Source: JAUUSJ01 sp051880475 (GTDB taxonomy: Bacteria; Bacillota; Clostridia; Lachnospirales; Lachnospiraceae). From it: a DNA stretch of 48,957 nt. The position numbers and the translations under genes are program-made. The first letter of the stretch is position 1; every line of letters starts with the position of its first letter. Where the stretch lies: NCBI GenBank assembly GCA_051880475.1, contig JBJEOA010000035.1, positions 1 to 48,957 on the forward strand, read 5' to 3'. The notes beneath the pieces are model-generated. The model saw nothing but the letters and a program-made list of their open reading frames with translations, was not told the DNA's origin and ran no database searches. Positions 32,844 to 40,405 of this stretch are shown here, in pieces.

Positions 32844-34001
32844 ATGGCTACGTTACTACTTGTTATAATTTATGTGTGTTATATTAGTTTAGGTGTACCA
32901 GATTCTCTTTTAGGGACAGCATGGCCGGCAATTTATGAAGAATTAGATCTTCCAATTTCTTATGTAAGCATAGTATCTATGTTGATTTCAGGAGAAACTG
33001 TTATTTCTAGTTTATTGAGTGCTCAATTAGTAGCGAGGTTGGGAACTGAAAAGATTACAGCAATAAGTACAAGCTTAACAGCGATTGCTTTATTTGGTTT
33101 TTCTTGTTCGCATAATCTTTTTTGGCTATGTCTTTGTGCTATTCCGTTGGGAATAGGAGCAGGTTCTATCGATACAGCATTAAATAATTATGTTGCACTG
33201 CACTATAATGCAATGCAGATGAGTTTTCTGCACTGTTTTTATGGAATTGGTGTTTCTCTTAGTCCATATCTGATGTCACTTGCCTTATCAGAGAATATGA
33301 ATTGGAGAAAAGGATATCGTACAGTCTTTTTCATTCAGATGACTATTGCAGTTATTTCAATTATTGCTTTGCCACTGTGGAAGAAAATCCAGACAGCTCA
33401 AATAGATGAAGAAAAAATGTTCAGGGTGCTGGCTTTTGGTGAGATGCTGAGAAATAGAAAAATAACTGCTTGCTGTGGTGTATTTGTTGGTATAAGTGCC
33501 CTGGAATCGACCTGTTTAATTTGGGGAAGTACCTTTTTGGTAGAAGCAAAAGAATTATCAGCAGATACAGCAGCGAAAATGATCACGTTCTATTTTGTGG
33601 GGATGGCAATCGGAAGATTATTATCTGGGTTACTTACGGTACATTTTTCAAGCTGGCAGATTATAGGTGTCAGTCTGGGAACGATTTTGTTAGCAATCCT
33701 ATTTCTGCTTTATCCGTTTGGCTATATAACCGCAGTAGTGGGATTGTTTTTGATTGGTCTTGGTAATGGACCGATTTTCCCAAACATGACTTATCTAACT
33801 CCTAAATTATTTGGTGAGGAGGTATCACAGTCAGTGATTGGAATACAAATAGCATTTTCCTATCTTAGCATAATGTTGGCACCGGCATTTTTCGGTGTAC
33901 TGGCACAAAATATGGGTATCTGTTGTTTTGTACCATTTCTGGGTGTAACGTTTATAATGATGACGGGTATGATAATATATGTTAAATGTATAAAGTCTTA
34001 G
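32844..34001 (+). CDS. MFS transporter
   Basis: 385 residues with about 12 membrane helices. The N-terminus (LLLVIIYVCYISLGVPDSLLGTAWPAIYEEL) and FVGMAIGRLLSGLL and LIGLGNGPIFPNMTYLTP are typical of the FucP/sugar-porter-like branch of the major facilitator superfamily. ATG 32844 follows AAAGGAGAAAAAAC; a longer reading from 32796 adds an unlikely charged peptide. Substrate unknown. The divergent AraC-type regulator suggests inducible uptake or efflux of a sugar-like compound. Confidence 0.87.
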   Translation: MATLLLVIIYVCYISLGVPDSLLGTAWPAIYEELDLPISYVSIVSMLISGETVISSLLSAQLVARLGTEKITAISTSLTAIALFGFSCSHNLFWLCLCAIPLGIGAGSIDTALNNYVALHYNAMQMSFLHCFYGIGVSLSPYLMSLALSENMNWRKGYRTVFFIQMTIAVISIIALPLWKKIQTAQIDEEKMFRVLAFGEMLRNRKITACCGVFVGISALESTCLIWGSTFLVEAKELSADTAAKMITFYFVGMAIGRLLSGLLTVHFSSWQIIGVSLGTILLAILFLLYPFGYITAVVGLFLIGLGNGPIFPNMTYLTPKLFGEEVSQSVIGIQIAFSYLSIMLAPAFFGVLAQNMGICCFVPFLGVTFIMMTGMIIYVKCIKS

Positions 34002-34207
34002 CATATTTTCATACGGTGGGGATGCAGAGGAAGTGTATGGAGCTTCCCTTACCAGTCACTTATCTGCTGTTTTCACTGGAATCTTTGGGGAATTTTGCAA
34101 TGAATATTAGCACGATGTAGACCATATTTTTTCAAGCCAAAGGAAATAAAAAAGCAATTAATCTTGTATTGAAATTTGCGAAAAAACTATACCAAGGAGA
34201 AATTATC

Positions 34208-35269
34208 ATGGATAGAATAAAACTGTACAAAAGACACAAAGTACACAAAGCACTTAAAGTGATAGGCGTTATTCTTGGAATCTTTTTGGCTTTTGGAATA
34301 GGCATATATTTCTTTCTTACAACCCATACACAGATATTGGTCGGTATGATTCAAAAAGAGATGTACGGCGATAGCAGCCCTAACTCCTTTGAACCCTTGA
34401 ACACGCCGGGCAAGGGAGTAACGGCGAATGGACAGTATAAAATCAACGACATCGCCTATGGCACGGAATATCCCAATAGCTTTCTGGATATCACATACCC
34501 AGATTCTAATATGGAAATCGATCGACCTACTCTGTTCTATTTTCACGGTGGAGGATTCTTTGGTGGAAGCAAGTGTATGGGAGATCCTATGGCTGCTAAC
34601 GAAGTAACGGCACTTTTGGATGATATCTGTGCGCAGGGTTACAACTTAGTTAATGTGGATTATGCTCTTGTGCCAGATTATCATTTCCCGGTTCCGCTGA
34701 TTCAAATAAACGAAGCGATTCGCTTTATTAAGGAACATAAAGACGAGTACCATATCAACATGGATAATATCATTCTGATGGGAAGCTCCGCCGGAGCAAT
34801 TATGACCGCACAGTATGGTACGGTCATATCGAATGCTGAATATGCAGCTCTTTTGAATATTGAGCCGTCTTTGGAACGAGAACAAGTTTCTGCGGTGGTC
34901 ATTGACGATGGTCCTATTGATTACAGAAATATGACGCTGCGTTGTAAATTGCTAATAGGAAACTATGTAAAAGGCTCTATCTATCTAAATCAGGATGAGT
35001 TGAATCGTTACGAGTGTATTCCTCACATGACTTCGGACTATCCTGCTGCGTTTCTGCTGGGCAGTGAGTATCGAAATGATATGGTTGCTATGGCTGAAAA
35101 GTTGAAAGCGACAGGTGCCGAGTATATTCTTGTAGATCCTCTTACAGAGTATGGAGAGGTAAAACCACATTGTTTTGTAGCCAATGAACGAATTGATTCC
35201 ATTGCAAAAGAAGCGTTTGAACGGTTGAATGTTTTTTTGAAAGAGAAAACGGAAGAAGAAATAAAGTGA
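34208..35269 (+). CDS. Membrane-anchored alpha/beta hydrolase (esterase)
   Basis: 353 residues. One N-terminal membrane helix (about 15-38: VIGVILGIFLAFGIGIYFFL) is followed by an alpha/beta hydrolase domain facing outward. The oxyanion motif FHGGGFFGG and the nucleophile elbow MGSSAGA are clear. A downstream Asp (VDPLTEYGE region) and His (KPHCF) can complete the triad. It fits the hormone-sensitive-lipase-like esterases. ATG 34208 follows CCAAGGAGAAATTATC. Codons such as CTG, ACG, GCC and CCG are commoner than in neighbouring genes, suggesting recent acquisition. The 200 bases before it contain an ORF-like relic but no clear gene. Confidence 0.87.
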   Translation: MDRIKLYKRHKVHKALKVIGVILGIFLAFGIGIYFFLTTHTQILVGMIQKEMYGDSSPNSFEPLNTPGKGVTANGQYKINDIAYGTEYPNSFLDITYPDSNMEIDRPTLFYFHGGGFFGGSKCMGDPMAANEVTALLDDICAQGYNLVNVDYALVPDYHFPVPLIQINEAIRFIKEHKDEYHINMDNIILMGSSAGAIMTAQYGTVISNAEYAALLNIEPSLEREQVSAVVIDDGPIDYRNMTLRCKLLIGNYVKGSIYLNQDELNRYECIPHMTSDYPAAFLLGSEYRNDMVAMAEKLKATGAEYILVDPLTEYGEVKPHCFVANERIDSIAKEAFERLNVFLKEKTEEEIK

Positions 35270-35469
35270 CATTGGGTTTTAAGTGCTAACATTTGCTAAT
35301 AGATTAGGTAGCAGGACGAGAATAAGATAGGTTTCTGCTGCCGAATTGGGATATTCGGAGTTTTTGGAGTTCCTAAAAGAGACAAGAGCTACCAGATTCT
35401 CAAAGTTTCTACAGATAACTACAAGAATAATTACAAACAATGGTAAAGAGTGATGGGTAAATTTGATTC
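35270..35469. other. Spacer between the esterase and the toxin-antitoxin locus
   Basis: No gene with a start and ribosome binding site. A short hairpin ccgaa/ttcgg followed by agttttt (about 35342-35365) may terminate the esterase transcript. Confidence 0.4.
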
Positions 35470-35498
35470 TTGCAATTCTTGTGCAGATATGCTATATT
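35470..35498 (+). promoter_or_regulatory. Promoter of the candidate antitoxin RNA
   Basis: TTGCAA (35470-35475), a 17-base spacer and TATATT (35493-35498) with TG in the extended position. It points into the 3' end of the toxin gene on the opposite strand. Confidence 0.75.
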
Positions 35499-35504
35499 GA
35501 GAAT

Positions 35505-35603
35505 AGAAAAAAGGGAAAGCCAAAGCGGTTCACCCTCAACAATTATACTGTTACAAATAAACAGCCGTCATTATTGGGAGTAATGGCGGTTATTTTCTTT
35601 TAT
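35505..35603 (+). ncRNA. Candidate type I antitoxin RNA, antisense to the toxin mRNA 3' region
   Basis: It starts about 7 bases after the promoter and ends at the hairpin ccgtcatta (35565-35573)/taatggcgg (35581-35589), followed by a T-rich tail. About 95-100 bases, no ORF. Its 3' end overlaps the last bases of the toxin gene (stop at 35590-35592), and its 5' half is complementary to the toxin mRNA tail. The convergent layout matches known type I systems. The start and end are predictions. Confidence 0.6.
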
Positions 35604-35767
35604 CCTTGAAGATTGTATAACACAATCCTACAAGGGCTACAATGAATATTCCAGTTTGGATAAAGTCCGCATATGTAATATACATCATATCGCCCCCTTC
35701 CGTTTTAGGCTAGAGGGCTTTTGCCCTCCGCTAAAAAGAGGGCGAACCGCCTTAGCTTGGCTTTCCC
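35513..35767. repeat. Long-range inverted repeat enclosing the toxin gene
   Basis: gggaaagccaaagcggttc... (35513-35537) is the reverse complement, with small insertions, of 35738-35767 (...gcttggctttccc). In the toxin transcript these are the 5' and 3' ends and would pair. Confidence 0.75.
35590..35685 (-). CDS. Small hydrophobic peptide, holin-like type I toxin candidate
   Basis: 31 residues: MYITYADFIQTGIFIVALVG then LCYTIFKDKRK. There is one membrane helix (about 9-26) and a basic C-terminal tail, the shape of Hol_Tox/TxpA-like toxins that depolarise the membrane. A strong GAAGGGGG site lies 7 bases before ATG 35685 (another ATG at 35688 is possible). The 5' leader contains gagggc/gccctc (35713-35728), whose C-rich side could mask the G-rich ribosome binding site. 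It is too short for most gene finders. Confidence 0.65.
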   Translation of the reverse strand: MYITYADFIQTGIFIVALVGLCYTIFKDKRK

Positions 35768-35773
35768 ATGTAA

Positions 35774-35782
35774 AGTATAGCA
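35774..35782 (-). promoter_or_regulatory. Extended -10 promoter of the toxin gene
   Basis: On the minus strand TGCTATACT. The transcript would begin near 35767, at the start of the right arm of the inverted repeat. Confidence 0.6.
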
Positions 35783-36026
35783 TAATACTAGGCGGTTTGC
35801 ATTACATTTTTATTGTAAGAGTTAATCTGTGCTGATGAGATGGGTTCTGCTGCCTTTTTTGGTTTTTGTGATAAAGTTCTATATTTCCATCTCAACTTTA
35901 CGACAGTTTTACGACAAATAAGTAGTGAATGACGGAAAATGATAACTCTCTATAAACTGTAGAAATATATAAAAGTGTAGAAAAAATGCTAGATAAAGTA
36001 TAATAAATAAAGAGAAATAAATATCT
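35783..36026. other. Gene-free stretch at the right edge of the accessory island
   Basis: AT-rich, no credible ORF. Two close copies of tttacgaca (tttacgacagttttacgaca, about 35895-35914) resemble the short direct repeats bound by integrases of conjugative elements, but no integrase gene is present. Confidence 0.3.
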
Positions 36027-36055
36027 TGTATTTTAAATTCAGATATACTATAATG
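36027..36055 (+). promoter_or_regulatory. Promoter of the DUF1858 gene
   Basis: TTGTAT (36027-36032), a 17-base spacer and TATAAT (36050-36055). Confidence 0.8.
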
Positions 36056-36130
36056 GTAACAAACTTTAGTTTGAATACCCGTTTATGTGGGAAATGATTT
36101 GTAGAAAACTTTATAAGGAGGAATATAAAA

Positions 36131-36340
36131 ATGAAAACTGTCAATAAAGATATGACAATTGGAGAACTTTTACAGGTAGACATGGGGATTGCAGCAATCT
36201 TAATGGCATCTGGAATGCATTGCATTGGCTGTCCAGCTTCTCAGGGAGAAACTTTAGAGGAAGCTTCTATGGTTCACGGAATGGAATGTGATGATCTTAT
36301 TAACAAAATTAATGAGTATCTTGCAAACAAAGCTCAGTAA
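36131..36340 (+). CDS. DUF1858 domain protein
   Basis: 69 residues, the whole protein being one DUF1858 domain: VNKDMTIGELLQVDMGIAAIL, a conserved CIGCP cysteine pair and ETLEEASMVHG. The domain occurs in anaerobes alone or at the N-terminus of ScdA/RIC-type iron-sulfur and hybrid-cluster-like proteins. It may bind a metal or carry a redox disulfide; its function is unproven. AAGGAGG lies upstream of the ATG. It has its own promoter and terminator. Confidence 0.9.
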   Translation: MKTVNKDMTIGELLQVDMGIAAILMASGMHCIGCPASQGETLEEASMVHGMECDDLINKINEYLANKAQ

Positions 36341-36352
36341 GATATTATAATA

Positions 36353-36394
36353 AAAACCGCACTATATCCGATAAATATAGTGCGGTGGTTTTTT
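36353..36394. terminator. Terminator between DUF1858 gene and mecA
   Basis: ccgcactata (36357-36366) and tatagtgcgg (36376-36385) form a perfect 10-bp stem followed by ggtttttt. An A run before it allows some function in the other direction. Confidence 0.85.
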
Positions 36395-36437
36395 ATAAAA
36401 GAACCTGTCGAGTGAGAAGATAGTTCTCACTTTTTTT

Positions 36438-37229
36438 CTATAATGATATTTGCGAAGATAGACATACCAGTTTAGCTAAAGTTTCTAAGGCATAGTTTCC
36501 AGCGATATCGACAAAATGTTCCTGAAAATAAAAGATAGAAGCATAAGTAAAAGGAACCATATCTCCGTATTCAGAAACTAAATTGCAGATACGCAAAAAA
36601 GCATTTGATGTAAGGGCTCCTCGGTTGAGCATAAGATAATAGCAATCTTCTTTAGAATCTTTATATAATTGACTTGGCTCATGATAAACATTACGCAAAA
36701 GAGAGGCAACAGTGATAATCATATCTAAATCGTAGAAACGAAATACTTGCTGAGAAGTATAAGCCATGTTTGTATTTGGCCTATAAGTTTTATCGGCAGA
36801 AAAATTAGATAGATTAGAGAAAGCATTTTGTTCTGTTTTATAATCAGTATTGAAATCTTGTTCTATCGAATCGTAAACGGTAGCAAAATCTTCTTCATCT
36901 TCATCATCATCTTCTGGGTCATTTAAATCAAGATCCATAATCTGAGGTTTTGTAAATTTTGAAAAGCGTGTATCTAATTCTTCTGGGTCTTCTACTTTGG
37001 TAATGACTAAAACTAGAGTTTCTGCAGATGGAATCGCCTCAATCATAAGAGGAATATCTTCGGCGTCAAAACCTAGCTCATAAAAAGCTTGTTGCATCAT
37101 GTCTCGAAACAAAGCTTTTGTCTTATCGGTGCTATAAGCTAATTCATTTATAAAAAGATTTCTATCTTCTAAATCATTTTTACTTAGTGTACAACGAATC
37201 TGATTTTCACTAATTCTTTCTAATCTCAC
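36438..37229 (-). CDS. mecA: Adaptor protein MecA
   Basis: 263 residues. It has the MecA N-terminal substrate-binding domain (RLERISENQIRCTLSKNDLEDR), a long acidic linker (DLNDPEDDDEDEEDF) and the C-terminal ClpC-binding domain (YRFYD-like VFRFYDLDMIITVASLL, YYLMLNRG, EHFVDIAGNYALETL). It targets proteins to the ClpCP protease and activates ClpC assembly. I chose GTG 37229, which has AAGGA 10 bases upstream; the GTG nine bases earlier would be flush with that site. Confidence 0.9.
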   Translation of the reverse strand: MRLERISENQIRCTLSKNDLEDRNLFINELAYSTDKTKALFRDMMQQAFYELGFDAEDIPLMIEAIPSAETLVLVITKVEDPEELDTRFSKFTKPQIMDLDLNDPEDDDEDEEDFATVYDSIEQDFNTDYKTEQNAFSNLSNFSADKTYRPNTNMAYTSQQVFRFYDLDMIITVASLLRNVYHEPSQLYKDSKEDCYYLMLNRGALTSNAFLRICNLVSEYGDMVPFTYASIFYFQEHFVDIAGNYALETLAKLVCLSSQISL

Positions 37230-37305
37230 TAAATTCACTTCCTTTACTATTTAAGTATGATATTAAAATATATCCATTTAGGTTAAAAATTATTTTTATA
37301 TATCT

Positions 37306-37407
37306 ATATATTTATGATACACAATTGTGGGAGTTGCTAAGCAATAGAGCAATTCGCAGGCATACGTTTTGGGAAACATACCTTTTGGCCCCAACATCAT
37401 ATTTATA
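37306..37407 (+). repeat. Structured repeat, family 3, copy B
   Basis: It shares with 18529-18627 the ordered blocks tatgat..., aattg.gggagttgcta, gggaaacataccttttg and caacatcat. The ends pair (tatatttatgata with catcatatttata). It lies upstream of mecA and of the next gene's promoter. Confidence 0.65.
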
Positions 37408-37537
37408 GTATAGTCGCTATTTTCTCAACTGTAAAGGGATTATTAATACTAAATTTTGAACAAATTGTAAATTTAAAAAAAAAAATATAAACTATTGATG
37501 TATTTTTTATAAATAATCTAAAAAAAATAGAAAAAGC

Positions 37538-37566
37538 TTGCATTACGACTAAAAAATGGATATAAT
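37538..37566 (+). promoter_or_regulatory. Promoter of the small gene at 37793
   Basis: TTGCAT (37538-37543), a 17-base spacer and TATAAT (37561-37566). Confidence 0.8.
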
Positions 37567-37572
37567 TGGAAA

Positions 37573-37792
37573 TGTAATCAAGAAATGTAAAAAGAAGGGA
37601 GGTTGGGATAACATTTCTTAATTACGGATAAAAACTCGCAGTCTTAAGTTAGATGTCACGAAACACTTCTAGATGGTATATTCCAATTGTCACAAAATTC
37701 AGTACATAAGTTGAAGTCATATCGATATGAATATGAGAAGAAGATTGCCGAGTTATTTTTATCATATTTTAAATGGATGAGGAGGTAGTTCA
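37573..37792 (+). promoter_or_regulatory. Long leader of the small gene at 37793
   Basis: About 220 bases with no ORF. Near its 5' end aagaaatg (about 37581-37588) pairs with catttctta and holds a G-rich gaagggaggttggg in the loop, like a ribosome binding site with no gene behind it. No known riboswitch is recognised. Confidence 0.45.
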
Positions 37793-37999
37793 TTGTTGGG
37801 AGCAGAATCGGTTGCAAAACAAGAGATGATTCTGTTTTATGAAATGGGACTATCTGTTATCGTTGGCAAAGAGAAGGTAGATGCAAAAAACTTAGATGAT
37901 ATGTCATTCCTCCTAGAGACAAGTGATTATATGAAGGATTTTGTCGAGGAGGAAGGAAAAATTGTATCTGTTCATTACACTGAATTAACAAATCTATAA
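37793..37999 (+). CDS. Small hypothetical protein
   Basis: 68 residues with a TTG start preceded by GAGGAGG at 7 bases. Predicted mostly helical, with a hydrophobic stretch (MILFYEMGLSVIVG) and an acidic C-terminal half (LDDMSFLLETSDYMKDFVEEEGKIV). Not recognised. It has its own consensus promoter and an unusually long leader, so it is likely regulated post-transcriptionally. No cysteine or known motif. Confidence 0.6.
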   Translation: MLGAESVAKQEMILFYEMGLSVIVGKEKVDAKNLDDMSFLLETSDYMKDFVEEEGKIVSVHYTELTNL

Positions 38000-38321
38000 G
38001 TCTAATATTCTTTATTATGGAAGTCCATTAGTCGGGCTTTCGTTCATGGTAATGCTTGCAAATGCAGGCCGACTACTATGTTGTGAAATTTTTTATAATA
38101 TAGTAATTTCATTAAGTATTTTCACTTTATCTTTATAGGATTCCTGACGAAACAAAATAATATTATATTATACAGATGAGTCCCTTAAAAAATATGTTTT
38201 TGACGAGTCATATAAGAAAATGTGAAGATATCTGTTCATTTTTGAGCGAGTCTAGCTCAAGTCATGATATTCTTTCAAGGAAGTTCAAAAATTTTTCATC
38301 AATTTAAAAATTTATTTTAAG
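38000..38321. other. Gene-free stretch after the small gene
   Basis: agtcgggc (about 38031-38038) can pair with gccgact (about 38068-38074), a possible terminator. The remainder is AT-rich with no ORF that has a ribosome binding site. Confidence 0.4.
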
Positions 38322-38370
38322 GAAAAAGAAAGCAGGTGTGTACCATTAGTACAATTCTGCTTTCTTTTAT
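38322..38370. terminator. Terminator facing cwlD, probably bidirectional
   Basis: aaagaaagcag (38325-38335) and ctgctttcttt (38357-38367) form an 11-bp stem with an inner gtac pairing, A-rich on the left and T-rich on the right. Confidence 0.8.
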
Positions 38371-38376
38371 GTTTAC

Positions 38377-39072
38377 CTACGAAGAAGGGTAGGTTTGGTT
38401 ATAGTATTCACTTAAGGCGATGCAAATATTCCAAGCAATTTGTTTTTGATATTCCTCTGTTATAAGTAAATCTGCCTCCATTCGATTAGACAAAAAACCA
38501 CATTCGATAATGACCGATGGATAGGGATTTTCTCTTAGCAAAAAATAGTCGGAATTGGCTTTACATTGGCGGTGGTTTGTTGAATCCATTTTACATAGCT
38601 GATTTTGAATACATTCGGCTAAACGTTTACTAGATTCCGAAGTAGAGTAGTAGAAAACTTGAGCACCTTTTTGATTTTCATCTGGAAAACTGTTTTGGTG
38701 AATACTCAAAAAAGTGGCGGGCTTTTTTTCTAGTACGATATTTTTTCTAGCTTGCAAATCGGAGGATTTTGTCTGAGGAATACCAGGTGTAGACAGACCA
38801 ATATCCATATCGCGGGTTAGTATTACTGTAAAATCTTTTTTTTCAAGATAATATTTTAATTTTTTTACTATGGACAGATTAATATCCTTTTCTAAGGCGT
38901 CATTGACGCCAACTTTTCCTGGGTCAGCACCCCCATGACCGGCATCTAGGACAATAATGGAATTTGGAGGATTTTTCATATTTAAGAAAATAAAAATAGA
39001 ATCTTTATAGTGAAAAAGGATAATACTCATTAGAAAAATAATCCAAAAAAGAGGAAAAAAATATTTTTGCAT
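38377..39072 (-). CDS. cwlD: N-acetylmuramoyl-L-alanine amidase CwlD-like
   Basis: 231 residues. An N-terminal membrane anchor or uncleaved signal (about 5-25) precedes an Amidase_3 domain. The zinc and catalytic residues are present: DAGHGGADPG, the Glu in LEKDINLS, SIHQNSF and VIIECGFLSN. In spore formers CwlD helps make muramic delta-lactam of cortex peptidoglycan; the size and layout fit CwlD better than a vegetative autolysin with cell-wall repeats. This hints that the organism has sporulation genes. Convergent with the small gene upstream of it. Confidence 0.85.
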   Translation of the reverse strand: MQKYFFPLFWIIFLMSIILFHYKDSIFIFLNMKNPPNSIIVLDAGHGGADPGKVGVNDALEKDINLSIVKKLKYYLEKKDFTVILTRDMDIGLSTPGIPQTKSSDLQARKNIVLEKKPATFLSIHQNSFPDENQKGAQVFYYSTSESSKRLAECIQNQLCKMDSTNHRQCKANSDYFLLRENPYPSVIIECGFLSNRMEADLLITEEYQKQIAWNICIALSEYYNQTYPSS

Positions 39073-39194
39073 TTATATTACCTAATTTGATGAAATATCT
39101 GAAAAGATAATTTAAGGATGATATTTATAGTTTACTCCGTCAAATATAGCGCCAAGAACTTTTTATAATAATATATGGAATATTATAAAAAACA

Positions 39195-39209
39195 TGACAG
39201 GGACTTTCA
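39195..39209 (-). repeat. Family 1 repeat end, isolated
   Basis: tgacagggactttca, identical to the reverse complement of 614-628. No further similarity to the full element is seen around it. Confidence 0.4.
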
Positions 39210-39251
39210 CGGTAAAACCAATAAAAAACAGTTTATTTTTTGGGAAATCAA

Positions 39252-39260
39252 TGATATAAT
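39252..39260 (+). promoter_or_regulatory. Extended -10 promoter for the Sua5-type gene
   Basis: TGATATAAT, about 80 bases before the start codon, with no good -35. It probably serves the Sua5-type gene, the phosphatase homologue and perhaps rpiB. Confidence 0.55.
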
Positions 39261-39343
39261 AAAAAAGATTAAGCAATAATGATATAGTGTTTTTAAGGGG
39301 AAATATACATAGAGAAATATAAAAGTTGAAGGGAACGCTAGTG

Positions 39344-40393
39344 ATGAACACTTTAATTTTAAAAATAAAAGAGGGAGAAGAATATGATGTAAGCAAGGCC
39401 GCAAAGATATTAAAACTTGGGGGCTTGGTTGCATTTCCAACAGAGACAGTATATGGTTTAGGGGCAGATGGTTTTAATAAAGAAGCATCTAAAAAAATTT
39501 ATGCGGCGAAAGGAAGACCGTCTGATAATCCACTTATTTTGCATATAGCGGATTGGGAACAACTGGATAAAATTGCTAGTGATATTTCAAAAGAGGCGAG
39601 GAAAGTTATGGAAGCCTTTTGGCCAGGACCGCTTACCGTTATTTTAAATAAAAAGAAAGAAGTACCATATGAAACGACAGGTGGTTTAGATACTGTAGCA
39701 GTTCGTATGCCATCTCATAAAGTAGCGAGAAGATTACTCCACGAAAGTCAAGTTTGTGTGGCGGCTCCAAGTGCTAATATATCTGGAAGACCGAGTCCGA
39801 CGACAGCGAAGCATGTAATTGAGGACATGGACGGAAAGATTGACATGATTATAGATGGTGGAAGTGTGGGATTAGGTCTTGAGTCTACTATTGTAGATTT
39901 CACATCTGATGTTCCTACTATATTAAGACCAGGATTTATTACTTTAGAAATGTTAAGAGAATTAATTCCAAACGTTATTTTAGATAAGGCATTAACTGCG
40001 AAGGGAAGAATGGAACATATAAAAGCGAAAGCTCCTGGGATGAAGTATAAGCATTATGCGCCAAAGGCAGATCTTTGTCTTGTAGAGGGCGAGTCTAGTC
40101 AAGTGATAAAGAAGATAAATGAACTTGTTAAAGAAAAAGAAGAAGAGGGATATCGTGTCGGAGTAATCGGCACGGAGGAGAATATCTCTGAATATACAGT
40201 TGGATTGATAAAAAATATAGGAAAAAGAGGTGAGGCTAATAGTATCGCAGCGAATTTATATAGAATTTTGAGAGAATTCGATGACAGTGATGTTCAGTAT
40301 ATTTATTCGGAAGCCTTTGAGGAGGAAGAAATTGGACAGGCTATTATGAATCGTTTAAAAAAAGCTGCGGGTTACCAAATGATTCGAGTATAA
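39344..40393 (+). CDS. L-threonylcarbamoyladenylate synthase, Sua5 type
   Basis: 349 residues. It makes threonylcarbamoyl-AMP from threonine, bicarbonate and ATP for t6A37 in tRNAs reading ANN codons. The N-terminal YrdC domain has FPTETVYGLGADG, KGRPSDNPLILHI, SANISGRPSPT and LRPGFIT. The linker APGMKYKHYAPKA leads to the C-terminal Sua5 domain, so it is the long Sua5/YwlC form rather than TsaC. ATG 39344 is preferred; a TTG at 39326 is in frame but lies before the aaggga site. The neighbourhood Sua5-phosphatase-rpiB equals Bacillus ywlC-ywlE-rpiB. Confidence 0.94.
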   Translation: MNTLILKIKEGEEYDVSKAAKILKLGGLVAFPTETVYGLGADGFNKEASKKIYAAKGRPSDNPLILHIADWEQLDKIASDISKEARKVMEAFWPGPLTVILNKKKEVPYETTGGLDTVAVRMPSHKVARRLLHESQVCVAAPSANISGRPSPTTAKHVIEDMDGKIDMIIDGGSVGLGLESTIVDFTSDVPTILRPGFITLEMLRELIPNVILDKALTAKGRMEHIKAKAPGMKYKHYAPKADLCLVEGESSQVIKKINELVKEKEEEGYRVGVIGTEENISEYTVGLIKNIGKRGEANSIAANLYRILREFDDSDVQYIYSEAFEEEEIGQAIMNRLKKAAGYQMIRV

Positions 40394-40405
40394 GGAGGAA
40401 AAAGT

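Noticed and set aside
34021..34114. Possible gene fragment between the MFS transporter and the esterase (GDAEEVYGASLTSHLSAVF and onward)
   Set aside because: It reads like protein for about 35 residues, but has no start codon or ribosome binding site and no recognisable family. Too short to call.
38174..38308. A 44-codon frame beginning MSPLKNMFLTSH
   Set aside because: No ribosome binding site, no promoter of its own and AT-driven composition.
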